Of a stretch of 64,000 nt of DNA, positions 1-8,564 are shown one piece after another. How positions within the stretch are numbered: position 1 is the first letter of the stretch; every line of letters begins with the position of its first letter. The position numbers were made by a program, and so were the translations under genes. The notes under the pieces were generated by a model. That model saw only the letters and a program-made list of their open reading frames with translations, was not told the origin of the DNA and made no database searches. The stretch comes from Rhodospirillaceae bacterium (GTDB lineage: Bacteria; Pseudomonadota; Alphaproteobacteria; MPNO01; UBA2964), in the NCBI GenBank assembly GCA_002720855.1, contig PBIN01000015.1:558001-622000 (forward strand), written 5' to 3'.

Positions 1-1
1 A

Positions 2-1522
2 ACAGTCATCGAATCGTGCATAGACCGGCTAAAGCATTGCACAATGATTGACGAACTCATTCTGGCGACGACAACTGCAGCAACAGACGCGGTGTTTGAG
101 AAAATTGCAGCGCAGGCGGACATCCAGATTGTACGTGGTAGTGAAGACGACGTTGTCTCCCGCATGATGGATGCTGTCGACGCCTTGTCCGATCAACCCG
201 ATATTATCGTCCGGGCTTGCTGCGACAACCCGCTGGTTATGCCCACTGAGGTGGACGCAGCTATACAGGCACTTTCAAAAAATAATGCTGATATTGTAAC
301 GCCCTTCGAGTTCAACACACTTCCGTTTGGCTACTCGATGGTTGCAATGACAATGAATTGCCTGGAAAGAATCAATCGAGACGCGACAGAAAAAACATAC
401 CGTGAGCATGTCGAAAATTTCTGCTTTGAACGACCGCACGAGTTCAAAATTCATTATCAGATTGCTCCAGCTGCGCTTTACGGTCCCGATATATCTCTCA
501 CGCTTGACTATGAATCCGACTATCAGCGCCTCCTACGAATTGCGGAATCAATAAAGGACGTTCCTATCGACGATCAACCAGAAAAGTTAATTGACCTCGT
601 CAAATCTCGGCGTGTCGGCGTAATAGTGGCACATGACCACACTAAGACTGTTGCATCTCAAATTATAACCCGGCTTGTCGGGACTATTGCATTGATTGTA
701 CTTATCAAAGACGAAAGGTCCATGGAAGACGCTGTGAGGAATCTTGCCGATTCCGGCGCTGAAGTTATCGTCTCTTCATGTCCAATATCTACCCGTCCAT
801 CCAAGTTTCCAGATCTCGAAATTGCCGCGGTCAATAGGGTGGAATCTGATCGACAGGCGAGCTACGCATTGAAATATGTCGATACAAAAACCTCCCATAA
901 AACGCTGATTACGCAGAACGCTCAAAGCAGCATCGATGCCGATGAATTTCTGATCTCATGCCTTCCACATATTTTGCTTCCACTGCTTGCGGGATCGATA
1001 CGTTTAGAGGAAGTCGCAAAACCCGAATTACCGCCACCTGAAAAACAGGGAAGTGGCGAACGGGATGGGTTTTCAAATGCGGCTGCAGCTTCGTTTCCCC
1101 CCGAAATAATTCTTCTCATGAATTCAATGGATGTTTCGGAGGCACAATTTCAAAACCTTTTTGTTAAACATCTTATTCGCGAACTAAAGTCGGCCGGGGC
1201 AACACGGCTTACAATTGTCACATCAAATAAACATACAGCAGGAAAAAGTTTGCAAGAATTTCGGGCTTCACTGGCTAAATCCAATCCCGACGTTACGGTG
1301 TACATAACCGAAGATTTTCCATCCGTGGCAAAAGAGAAGTTGGAAGTCACCGCATTTAGCGTCGTCGCCATTGACGAGAACGGCACCATCAGAATTGTCG
1401 AGGAAGGAGAGTTAAAGGAATCGGTGGGAAAAATCGGCGAAACAAGCATATCCGAGATTTGGCAAAATAAGCCCATGCGTCAAGCCAGAGCGCGAAGCTT
1501 AAATATGCGGTTGGCCGCATGA
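2..1522 (+). CDS. SpsF-like cytidylyltransferase with uncharacterised C-terminal half (5' partial)
   Basis: The reading frame is open to the left edge of the window, so the true start lies outside; the first internal ATG is at 44. The N-terminal ~200 residues look like the SpsF/CMP-KDO-synthetase family of nucleotidyltransferases: ILATT, then RGSEDDVVSR, then IIVRACCDNPLV, the pattern that binds CTP and metal in that family. The remaining ~290 residues match nothing I recognise; they end in SISEIWQNKPMRQAR, which resembles the tail of radical-SAM SPASM domains but without cysteines. The stop overlaps the next ATG (ATGA), so it is co-translated with the WbqC gene. Inference: activation of a sugar or alditol for the surface glycan. 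Confident about the N-terminal family, not about substrate. Confidence 0.7.
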   Translation, partial: TVIESCIDRLKHCTMIDELILATTTAATDAVFEKIAAQADIQIVRGSEDDVVSRMMDAVDALSDQPDIIVRACCDNPLVMPTEVDAAIQALSKNNADIVTPFEFNTLPFGYSMVAMTMNCLERINRDATEKTYREHVENFCFERPHEFKIHYQIAPAALYGPDISLTLDYESDYQRLLRIAESIKDVPIDDQPEKLIDLVKSRRVGVIVAHDHTKTVASQIITRLVGTIALIVLIKDERSMEDAVRNLADSGAEVIVSSCPISTRPSKFPDLEIAAVNRVESDRQASYALKYVDTKTSHKTLITQNAQSSIDADEFLISCLPHILLPLLAGSIRLEEVAKPELPPPEKQGSGERDGFSNAAAASFPPEIILLMNSMDVSEAQFQNLFVKHLIRELKSAGATRLTIVTSNKHTAGKSLQEFRASLAKSNPDVTVYITEDFPSVAKEKLEVTAFSVVAIDENGTIRIVEEGELKESVGKIGETSISEIWQNKPMRQARARSLNMRLAA

Positions 1523-2271
1523 AGGAAAAAGTGTGCGCAATTTTGCAGCCACATTATCTGCCGTGGTTGGGATATTTCGAAATGATTGATCGGGTCGATT
1601 TATTTGTATACCTCGACGACGTCCAATTTATTAAACGCGAATGGAAAAACAGAAACAAAATCCGTAAAACAGCCACAGCGACCGAGACGAAGTGGCTTAC
1701 CGTTCCAATCGACCGGGCAAGCCAACGGGGGCCCATAAACGAGGCCAAATTTTCGAATGCGGAGGACTGGGTTTCCAAGCACTTATCCGCGATCCGTGAA
1801 ACCTATGGTAAAACGCCTTACTACAATGACTACGGACCCAAGTTGGAAAATGCCTTGCGCAATTTTTCGACGTTATCCCTTGCGGAACTTAATATCGGTT
1901 TGTTGCGTGAGATTTGCGATTGGCTGGGTATCACGACGCAAGTGATTTGTTCATCAGAGCTGAACGTTACCGGAAAAAGAGAAGAAAAATTGAGAAATAT
2001 TTGTGTCGAGGTCGGCGCATCCAAGTACCTCGCCAATAATGCTACAGCGACCTATGTGGCGCCAGATTACTTTCAGGAGATGGGGATCGCATTTGAAACA
2101 CAAAGCTATTCGCATCCCAAATATGTTCAATCTCACCGTTCGGAACAGTTGCCCTTTTTGGAATTTCTGAGCATCGTCGATTTGCTGTTCAATCATGGCG
2201 ATGAAAGTCTTTCGGTAATTTGGCGGGGCCGGCCTCCAAAGGGCGCTGAATCAATTCAAGGTAATTCGTGA
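1519..2271 (+). CDS. WbqC family protein
   Basis: The 250-residue product starts with the WbqC-family signature: LQPHYLPWLGYFEMI, then FVYLDDVQF, then KNRNKIR, then WLTVPI. WbqC-like proteins occur in O-antigen and capsule loci next to unusual sugar-modification genes; their chemistry is not firmly established. The ATG overlaps the stop of the upstream cytidylyltransferase by 4 bp and its own stop overlaps the GTG start of the next gene by 4 bp, so the three are very probably translated as a unit. Length is typical for the family. Function beyond 'surface polysaccharide biosynthesis' is inference from context. Confidence 0.85.
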   Translation: MKEKVCAILQPHYLPWLGYFEMIDRVDLFVYLDDVQFIKREWKNRNKIRKTATATETKWLTVPIDRASQRGPINEAKFSNAEDWVSKHLSAIRETYGKTPYYNDYGPKLENALRNFSTLSLAELNIGLLREICDWLGITTQVICSSELNVTGKREEKLRNICVEVGASKYLANNATATYVAPDYFQEMGIAFETQSYSHPKYVQSHRSEQLPFLEFLSIVDLLFNHGDESLSVIWRGRPPKGAESIQGNS

Positions 2272-5200
2272 AAGCAATAGTTTTAGGTAATCGCCGGGGT
2301 GTCCGGCGCTTATCGGCGCAGCACAGCTATCCGTCCGCACTTAACGAGATTGGCGATAGCGGCCAGACTATGCTGGATTGGTCTTTGAGCGCATTTCGGA
2401 ATTGCAATGTAAAAGATGTGGTTTATGTCGGCGGTTACCATATCGAGAAAGTTGTAAAGGACTATCCGGATCTACATTTTTACTACCATGAAGACTGGGA
2501 AGCAGGATCAGACTTGCATGCGCTCCTAAAAGCGCGCGAGGAATTCAACGAAGACATTCTTGTCGTGACGACGGATATCGTCTTCCGCAAACCGGCAATT
2601 GACGCCATGGTCCAAGGGAAAACCATTACCACAGCAGCCAGTGTATCCTTCCAATCCCTTCCCTCAGGCCTTGTCGATGGGTTTCAAACCGTACCCGGTG
2701 CGTCAGACCGATTCTTCGGCGGCATGCTATTTATTCCCAAAAATCATACCGAGAACTTTATTGGTTTGTTGGAGGGTCTTTCCGAAACAGCGGAGAAAAC
2801 AACCCTACAGGATATAGCGGTCCGGTTACTGCAAAGTGCTACTGAGACATCTGACGTCGCGATTGACGGCCATTGGGCGGCACTTGTGGACAGTGCCAGC
2901 CTCGCTCAATTCGTTTTAGGGACAAAGGGACAGACGCTTGAACGTTTTAGGCCAATGGTGCGCCATAGCAAAATTTTGCCGCACATCACGTTCCCCATCG
3001 ATTCTTGGCAAAGCAACCCGCAAGAGATCTTAAAAAATGTTTCAAGCCAATGTGGTAATGGGCCACTTGTTGTCCGCAGTAGTACTTCGACAGAAGATTC
3101 CTGGAGCTCGTCCCACGCCGGAAGTTTTCATTCTGAATTGAACGTTGATGGCAGCGATAGCGCCAAAGTCGCGAAATCCATCGATAAGGTTTTTGCCAGC
3201 TACGCGAAAGCAGGGTCGCAAAGCGACAAAGACGAAGTATTGGTACAACCATATCTAAATAACGTTTCCGTCAGCGGTGTCTTGTTCACACGAGATGGCA
3301 CCACAGGCGCTCCCTACTATATCATCAATTTTGATCGCCTAAGCCGCCGAACGGATACCGTTACTTCAGGAACGGGAACACAGATCGAAACATTCGTGAC
3401 AGCAAAAGATTCTGACACGACGAAACTCGATGGTTGGCGTCAGGAGTTGATAATTGCCGTTCGCGAGATCGAAAGTTTACTGGCATACGACACGCTGGAT
3501 ATTGAATGGGCGATTAATGATGAGGGGGCTTTGTATTTGTTACAGGTCCGACCACTCATAATAAAACACGGTAAGACGATAGCAGATGACGATTTCAAAG
3601 CCGAAATCAAAACAGCAAAGGAATTTGTAGAAGCGATAAGTCGGCCAACCCCCTATGTGCTGGGGCAAAAGACTTTGTTAGGCGAAATGCCGGACTGGAA
3701 TCCCGTAGAAATGATTGGCGGCAGCCCCAAGCCTCTGGCTCTGTCGTTATATCAAACACTCATTACAGATTCAGCCTGGGCGAAAGCACGGCACCTTTGT
3801 GGCTATCGTGATGTACGGCCCGAACCTCTTTTATACGCCCTTAGCGGTAAACCGTTTATCGACGTGCGTGTCAGCTTCAACTCTTTACTTCCTGCCGACC
3901 TTCCAGATGAGTTAGCAGAGCCATTGATCGAAGGCGCTGTTTCCTATTTAGCCGACAACCCCGAACTCCATGACAAGGTGGAGTTTGAAGTCATTCCCAA
4001 TTGTTATCTTTCGAATTTGGCTGAGAAGCTAGACAGTCCTGTAGGTGCTTACCTTGACGATGCGGCCAAAAAGCGAATCACGGAATTATTCAAGGATTTC
4101 ACTAGCGATTTTATCGAAGACGCAATAGGGGTAATGGACGCTCAGCACCTAGCCTTCAAAGAATTGGCAAAGCGAAGAAACGCTCGATCAACACAGACGG
4201 GTATTTTTGGCGATATCGCGTGTATTCGGGGCTTAGTTGCTGATTGCGTTCGATATGGAACCGTTCCGTTTTCGGTTCTCGCGAGATATGGGTTCGTCGC
4301 AATTGCAATTCTTCGCGACCTCGCCAAGAACGGAATTCTTACAAATAGAGAACATGACGAATTTCTAAGTCATATTCCAACTATTGCGACTAAGATCAGC
4401 GCGGACCTGAGAGCGTTTCAATCGGGCGAATTGGAAGCTAAAGATTTTGTAAGTCGATACGGTCACCTGAGACCAGGTAGCTACGATATTACCGCTCCTA
4501 CGTACAAGGACATGGCGGAGGCGGGTAATTTCACAGGCAACTCAGTCAATACAGAGATGGAAGCGGAGACAGGCGATATCTCACATGCGCAGGCAATTTG
4601 GGACAACAGGTCATCGGAAATTGATCGGTTCTTGAAACAAAACGGAATGACTTTCACCTCAGCGACGCTGTTTAACTTTATTGTGAAAGCCGTGCCTAAC
4701 CGGGAATTAGGAAAATTTGAATTTACTAAAAGTTTAGCGGAAATACTTGAGCGAACGGCTTCATTCGGCGAAGCCCTTGGCTTTTCCAGGGAAGATATTG
4801 CCTATACTTCAATTGACACGCTCTTAAGACTTGGCTCATCCAATATGCATTCTGTCCTTAAGGAGGAATTATCCCGCTCAATAAATTATGAGAAAAAACG
4901 TCATAGCATCACGCAGGCGATAAGATTGCCACCGTTGATTGGCGCATCTGAGGACATTTCTGCGTTCAATATTCGGGAAGCGCGGCCCAATTTTGTCACC
5001 CAAAACAAAGCGGAGGGTGCGCCGGTTCTACTCAGCTCGGAAAGTAAGGCAATGGATTTGAACGGCAAGATCGTTGTACTGGAAGCCGCTGACCCCGGTT
5101 GCGATTGGATATTTTCTCATAGTCTTGCCGGCCTTATCACCAAGTACGGTGGTAGCGCATCACATATGGCAATAAGGTCCGCCGAATTTGACCTTCCTGC

Positions 5201-5297
5201 AGCGATTGGATGCGGTGAAATAATATACAATAGAGTACAGAACGCATCGTACGTTGTACTCAATTGCGAGAATCAGACGATACATGCGGAAAACTAA
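2268..5297 (+). CDS. Predicted L-glutamine kinase (Cj1418/PEP-synthase-like) fused to an N-terminal nucleotidyltransferase-like domain
   Basis: This 1009-residue protein has three parts. Residues 1-~235 have the shape of a sugar nucleotidyltransferase (MKAIVLG start, later YVGGYHIEKV and TTDIVF), but the glycine-rich NTP loop reads GNRRGVRR, so it may be catalytically altered. Residues ~255-440 are the ATP-grasp half of the PEP synthase family (VVRSSTSTEDS, VLVQPYL, LDIEWAINDEG, LLQVRPL). The last ~80 residues are the phosphohistidine domain, KYGGSASHMAIRS with His966. In Campylobacter jejuni a PEP-synthase homologue, Cj1418, phosphorylates the amide nitrogen of L-glutamine with ATP. The next three genes match the other Cj1415-1417 families, so glutamine kinase is preferred over true PEP synthesis. 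Starts at GTG overlapping the preceding stop. Confidence 0.75.
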   Translation: MKAIVLGNRRGVRRLSAQHSYPSALNEIGDSGQTMLDWSLSAFRNCNVKDVVYVGGYHIEKVVKDYPDLHFYYHEDWEAGSDLHALLKAREEFNEDILVVTTDIVFRKPAIDAMVQGKTITTAASVSFQSLPSGLVDGFQTVPGASDRFFGGMLFIPKNHTENFIGLLEGLSETAEKTTLQDIAVRLLQSATETSDVAIDGHWAALVDSASLAQFVLGTKGQTLERFRPMVRHSKILPHITFPIDSWQSNPQEILKNVSSQCGNGPLVVRSSTSTEDSWSSSHAGSFHSELNVDGSDSAKVAKSIDKVFASYAKAGSQSDKDEVLVQPYLNNVSVSGVLFTRDGTTGAPYYIINFDRLSRRTDTVTSGTGTQIETFVTAKDSDTTKLDGWRQELIIAVREIESLLAYDTLDIEWAINDEGALYLLQVRPLIIKHGKTIADDDFKAEIKTAKEFVEAISRPTPYVLGQKTLLGEMPDWNPVEMIGGSPKPLALSLYQTLITDSAWAKARHLCGYRDVRPEPLLYALSGKPFIDVRVSFNSLLPADLPDELAEPLIEGAVSYLADNPELHDKVEFEVIPNCYLSNLAEKLDSPVGAYLDDAAKKRITELFKDFTSDFIEDAIGVMDAQHLAFKELAKRRNARSTQTGIFGDIACIRGLVADCVRYGTVPFSVLARYGFVAIAILRDLAKNGILTNREHDEFLSHIPTIATKISADLRAFQSGELEAKDFVSRYGHLRPGSYDITAPTYKDMAEAGNFTGNSVNTEMEAETGDISHAQAIWDNRSSEIDRFLKQNGMTFTSATLFNFIVKAVPNRELGKFEFTKSLAEILERTASFGEALGFSREDIAYTSIDTLLRLGSSNMHSVLKEELSRSINYEKKRHSITQAIRLPPLIGASEDISAFNIREARPNFVTQNKAEGAPVLLSSESKAMDLNGKIVVLEAADPGCDWIFSHSLAGLITKYGGSASHMAIRSAEFDLPAAIGCGEIIYNRVQNASYVVLNCENQTIHAEN

Positions 5298-5302
5298 TTT
5301 GT

Positions 5303-5971
5303 ATGCGTTCTAAAATGAGGGTGGGTGTAACGATGCGCATTGTTGACGCGATCGATTACCACGACCCACGTGATGCGCTTAGCCATGAATGGATTCGCTT
5401 TATCGAAACTTTAGGGCACAGTCCAATCCTTATTCCCAGCGTGCTGGAAGATCCAGTTGCATTCTTTCAGTCCATAGAATGCGAAGGCCTAATTCTGACC
5501 AACGGGGAGAATGTAAAACTGGAGAGTTCAGCCGAAGGCTGGACGGGGTCGGAACGCGATATAACAGAAGCACGCCTATTGACCTTTTGCTTAGAGCGTA
5601 AAATTCCGGTGATTGGAGTTTGCCGCGGTTTGCAATTCATCAATATTTTTTACGGCGGTTCGCAACGCCCCGCGGAACAACCGCACGTTAACGTAGAACA
5701 CACAATCAATATAATAGACCCCGAATTCCGTGAAGCGTTGCAGATCGAGGAAGCGGTCACGAATTCCTATCATCAGATAGTTGTCGCGCCAGACGATATT
5801 GCGACGACATTAATTCCGTTTGCGATTTCGGATGGTGTTATCGAAGGGCTGTATTCAAAAAGTGACCGCGTACTAGCCGTCCAATGGCACCCAGAGCGTC
5901 AAAATCGAAGCCCCAACATCGATAGGATATTGTTCAATAATATTCTATCAACCGATGCCCGGTCGTTTTGA
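5303..5971 (+). CDS. Predicted gamma-glutamyl-CDP-amidate hydrolase (Cj1417-like, peptidase C26/class I amidotransferase fold)
   Basis: A class I glutamine-amidotransferase-fold hydrolase of the PuuD/C26 type. The nucleophile elbow GVCRGLQ carries the catalytic Cys (codon at 5621), and AVQWHPERQ supplies the His and Glu of the triad. The start is ATG 5303 or, more like relatives that begin K/R-V-G, ATG 5315; a longer frame from 5264 would overlap the upstream gene by 34 bp and is not preferred. In C. jejuni the homologous Cj1417 splits CDP-L-glutamine into cytidine diphosphoramidate and glutamate. Here it sits between the glutamine kinase and cytidylyltransferase homologues, which supports the same role. 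A gamma-glutamyl-GABA hydrolase role cannot be excluded from sequence alone. Confidence 0.75.
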   Translation: MRSKMRVGVTMRIVDAIDYHDPRDALSHEWIRFIETLGHSPILIPSVLEDPVAFFQSIECEGLILTNGENVKLESSAEGWTGSERDITEARLLTFCLERKIPVIGVCRGLQFINIFYGGSQRPAEQPHVNVEHTINIIDPEFREALQIEEAVTNSYHQIVVAPDDIATTLIPFAISDGVIEGLYSKSDRVLAVQWHPERQNRSPNIDRILFNNILSTDARSF

Positions 5972-6780
5972 ATTTACCTCGCCTTATTATTTTAGCAGCC
6001 GGACAGGGTACACGGTTACGACCGCTGACCGACTCGCGACCGAAATGCATGGTGGAGATTCACGGCAAGCCCCTCATTCAATGGCAAGTGGAAACCGCAA
6101 GGGCGGTGGGAATTCAGGATATCACAATCGTGTCAGGCTATCGCGCCGATTCGATAAGCGTTGAGGGTGTCCGGTATGTCCAGAATCCTCGATATGCAGA
6201 AACAAATATGGTTCGAACGTTGTTTTGCGCAGAGTTCCATTTTGGAGATCCGCTCATTGTTTCTTATGGCGACATTTTATATGAACCCAAGGCTCTGAAA
6301 CAGCTTATGGATTCGAATCACCCGGTCGGTGTCATCGTCGATACCGAATGGCTTTCATATTGGGAATCCCGATTTGAAAATGTTTTGGAGGACGCCGAAA
6401 CGTTGAGATTGGATGACGCAGGCGCAATTGTCGATATAGGTCAAAAACCGAAAACGATTGAAGAAATTAGCGGCCAATATATCGGCCTTATGAAATTTTC
6501 CGGAGACGGCCTCAAACAACTTTGCGATGCGTACACAAGTGAACTATCAGCATACGAGCGCGGTGAGAGTCACATTTGTAAAGAACGTAATCTCGATCAA
6601 CTCTATATGACAGATCTCTTGCAGGGGCTGATCGATTTGGGCAACACAGTTTCAGCGGTGCCAATTAGTGGTGGTTGGGTAGAAATAGATTTTCCGCAAG
6701 ATTTAACTTTAGCTCAAAAATACATTGATCCATCTGATGTGCCCTTAAAAATTTCACGATCGTACGCGACGGGCGACTGA
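5968..6780 (+). CDS. Predicted CTP:phosphoglutamine cytidylyltransferase (Cj1416-like nucleotidyltransferase)
   Basis: A 270-residue NTP_transferase protein. It has the full nucleotide loop LAAGQGTRLRPLT followed by RPKCMVEI, and a metal-binding Asp in VSYGDILYEP. The family includes LicC-type cytidylyltransferases and Cj1416, which adds CMP to phosphoglutamine. The start is TTG 5968, overlapping the preceding TGA in TTGA, an arrangement repeated in this cluster. The next gene begins 2 bp after the stop. The catalytic motif is intact here, unlike in the N-terminal domain of the 2268-5297 protein, so this is likely the active cytidylyltransferase of the pathway. Alternative: a sugar-1-phosphate or choline-phosphate nucleotidyltransferase. 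Confidence 0.75.
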   Translation: MNLPRLIILAAGQGTRLRPLTDSRPKCMVEIHGKPLIQWQVETARAVGIQDITIVSGYRADSISVEGVRYVQNPRYAETNMVRTLFCAEFHFGDPLIVSYGDILYEPKALKQLMDSNHPVGVIVDTEWLSYWESRFENVLEDAETLRLDDAGAIVDIGQKPKTIEEISGQYIGLMKFSGDGLKQLCDAYTSELSAYERGESHICKERNLDQLYMTDLLQGLIDLGNTVSAVPISGGWVEIDFPQDLTLAQKYIDPSDVPLKISRSYATGD

Positions 6781-6782
6781 GA

Positions 6783-7292
6783 ATGATAGTTTGGTTAATT
6801 GGTTTATCTGGCTCAGGCAAAACCACTATAGGTAATGCGTTATATGAAGAGCTGAAGACCAAACATAAAAATACCGTCTTCTTAGACGGGGATGTTTTTA
6901 GAAATATTATGGGAAACGACCTTGGTCACAGCGAAGAGGATCGATTAAAAAACGCGCACCGCGTTTCTCATTTTTGCAAATACATGGACGATCACGGAAT
7001 AAACGTGGTGGCCGCTATATTGTCTTCCTTTCCAGAATGGCAAAAATGGAATCGGGATAACTTTCATCAATATTTCGAGGTATTTGTCGATACATCGATG
7101 GATACGCTCGAGAAACGGGATATAAAAGACTTGTACAGAAGGGCCCATAAGGGCGAAATCAAAAACGTCGTAGGCGTCGATATTCAATTCCCGATACCAA
7201 ATGCGGACCTGACCATCGATAACAACGAGAACCTGCTCGATATCAGTCCACAGGTACGAAAAATTATTGCTGCTTTACCTGAATTTACGTAA
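6783..7292 (+). CDS. Predicted cytidine diphosphoramidate kinase (Cj1415-like; APS-kinase family)
   Basis: A short (169-residue) APS-kinase-fold protein: P-loop GLSGSGKTT at residues 7-15, FLDGDVFR at ~33-40, EVFVDTSMDTLEKRD, then LYRRAHKGEIKN. The length is near that of Cj1415, the C. jejuni enzyme that phosphorylates the 3'-hydroxyl of cytidine diphosphoramidate. The APS-kinase stretch RSDRD is replaced by FPEWQKWNRD, which hints at a different substrate, though I could not align it. No ATP sulfurylase (CysD/CysN) is in view. Alternative: a genuine adenylylsulfate kinase supplying PAPS to the three sulfotransferase-fold proteins downstream. Context favours the phosphoramidate role. Confidence 0.72.
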   Translation: MIVWLIGLSGSGKTTIGNALYEELKTKHKNTVFLDGDVFRNIMGNDLGHSEEDRLKNAHRVSHFCKYMDDHGINVVAAILSSFPEWQKWNRDNFHQYFEVFVDTSMDTLEKRDIKDLYRRAHKGEIKNVVGVDIQFPIPNADLTIDNNENLLDISPQVRKIIAALPEFT

Positions 7293-7298
7293 ACCAAG

Positions 7299-8564
7299 AT
7301 GATACTCTTGGGCTACGTTGCAATTTCCGTTATCGGAATTGTACTACTCGAAATTTCGACCGGCGCACTTATAAAGTACCTGCGAGCGCATTTTCAATGG
7401 CTTATCACAGGCGCTGATGAAAACCCGCGATTGGACAAAGACGCTCTGGAGAAATTTTTCAATAGCAGCTATGACCACGAACTCGGATGGGTTCGCCGAC
7501 CCAACACAACCGGCCATGAAAAAAGCCGTTCGGGCGATACGAGTTTTGAAATTGGACCCGACGGTTCTCGCGTTACACCCAATTTCAAAATGTTACCTGC
7601 ATCAATATCCTGTTACGGAGATTCATTTACATTTTGTCGACAGGTAAATGATGACGAGACCTGGCCGTACTTCCTATCAGGTAAAATTGGTTCTCGGATA
7701 CAAAACTTTGGCGTCGGCAATTATGGGATGGATCAGGCGCTGCTGCGGCTCAAACGGGAATACCCCCAAAACCCTACACCGGTCGTTGTTCTTGCAATTG
7801 TTCCCGAGACTATCACGCGTGTCTTGAGTGTTTGGAAACATTACTCAGAATACGGAAACACTTTCGCTTTTAAGCCCAGATTTTTTCTCCGGAACAACCA
7901 CCTTGAATTATTTTCGAATTTGGCAGATAAGCCCGAGAAATACTTCGAACTGGAAACACTGTTGCCTTCCGCGAGAAAGAACGACGAGTTCTATCTATCA
8001 AAGTTTCGTAAAGACATTTTGACATTCCCGTACTTGATATCCTTCACGCGTTCCATACGGCGTAGTCTGCCCTTAATCACGGCCTTATGTCTCAAACATA
8101 TATATAAGGCGTTTGATATTTATTCGAACTATGAAGCGGCGTTGTTCAAGAAATTTGTGCTAAATCGAAATATTGCGCTAAGCGCAAAGTTGTATCGCAA
8201 GATTGAAAATGAAAATCTGCTCATTGCTATTCTCAGGGGGTTTGTGGAGTTTTGTACCGCTCAAGGAGCGAAGCCGATCTTTATGATGCTGCCCCAGCTA
8301 ACAGATATCGAATATATCGTGGACACCGAGGACTATTATTACGAGAAATTTATGAAGCGGGCGTGTGAGATGTTGCCCTGCCTCGATTTGGCCCCCCAAG
8401 TATTAGCTTTAGAAAAGCATTCTCAGTTTTATTCCGATGACCGTTACGGAGGCCACTTCAACAAACACGGCAATGCACTAGTCGCAGACACTCTCTTTGA
8501 CTTCCTTCAATCTTTGGAGCTCTCTGAATTGACTATTCACCAAAATCAGGACGGGACAGCATGA
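7299..8564 (+). CDS. SGNH/GDSL-like membrane-anchored protein
   Basis: A 421-residue protein with an N-terminal hydrophobic helix (residues ~2-25) and an SGNH-hydrolase core. CYGDSFTF gives block I with candidate nucleophile Ser109, GVGNYGMDQ resembles block II (Gly/Asn), and GGHFNKHGN near the C-terminus supplies the His block. Proteins of this type in glycan clusters act as O-acyl esterases or acyltransferases at the cell envelope. It begins 6 bp after the APS-kinase-like gene and overlaps the following sulfotransferase-fold gene by ATGA, so it probably belongs to the same operon. Whether it hydrolyses or transfers an acyl or phosphoramidoyl group is unknown. Confidence 0.65.
   Translation: MILLGYVAISVIGIVLLEISTGALIKYLRAHFQWLITGADENPRLDKDALEKFFNSSYDHELGWVRRPNTTGHEKSRSGDTSFEIGPDGSRVTPNFKMLPASISCYGDSFTFCRQVNDDETWPYFLSGKIGSRIQNFGVGNYGMDQALLRLKREYPQNPTPVVVLAIVPETITRVLSVWKHYSEYGNTFAFKPRFFLRNNHLELFSNLADKPEKYFELETLLPSARKNDEFYLSKFRKDILTFPYLISFTRSIRRSLPLITALCLKHIYKAFDIYSNYEAALFKKFVLNRNIALSAKLYRKIENENLLIAILRGFVEFCTAQGAKPIFMMLPQLTDIEYIVDTEDYYYEKFMKRACEMLPCLDLAPQVLALEKHSQFYSDDRYGGHFNKHGNALVADTLFDFLQSLELSELTIHQNQDGTA

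Noticed and set aside
2268-7292. Phosphonate biosynthesis (PEP-using domain next to nucleotidyltransferases)
   Set aside because: No PEP mutase is present; the PEP-synthase-like protein with C26 hydrolase and APS-kinase-like neighbours fits the phosphoramidate route better.
6783-7292. Plain sulfate activation (APS kinase) for sulfotransferases
   Set aside because: Kept as an alternative only: no CysD/CysN is present and the other three cassette genes match the Cj1416-1418 families.
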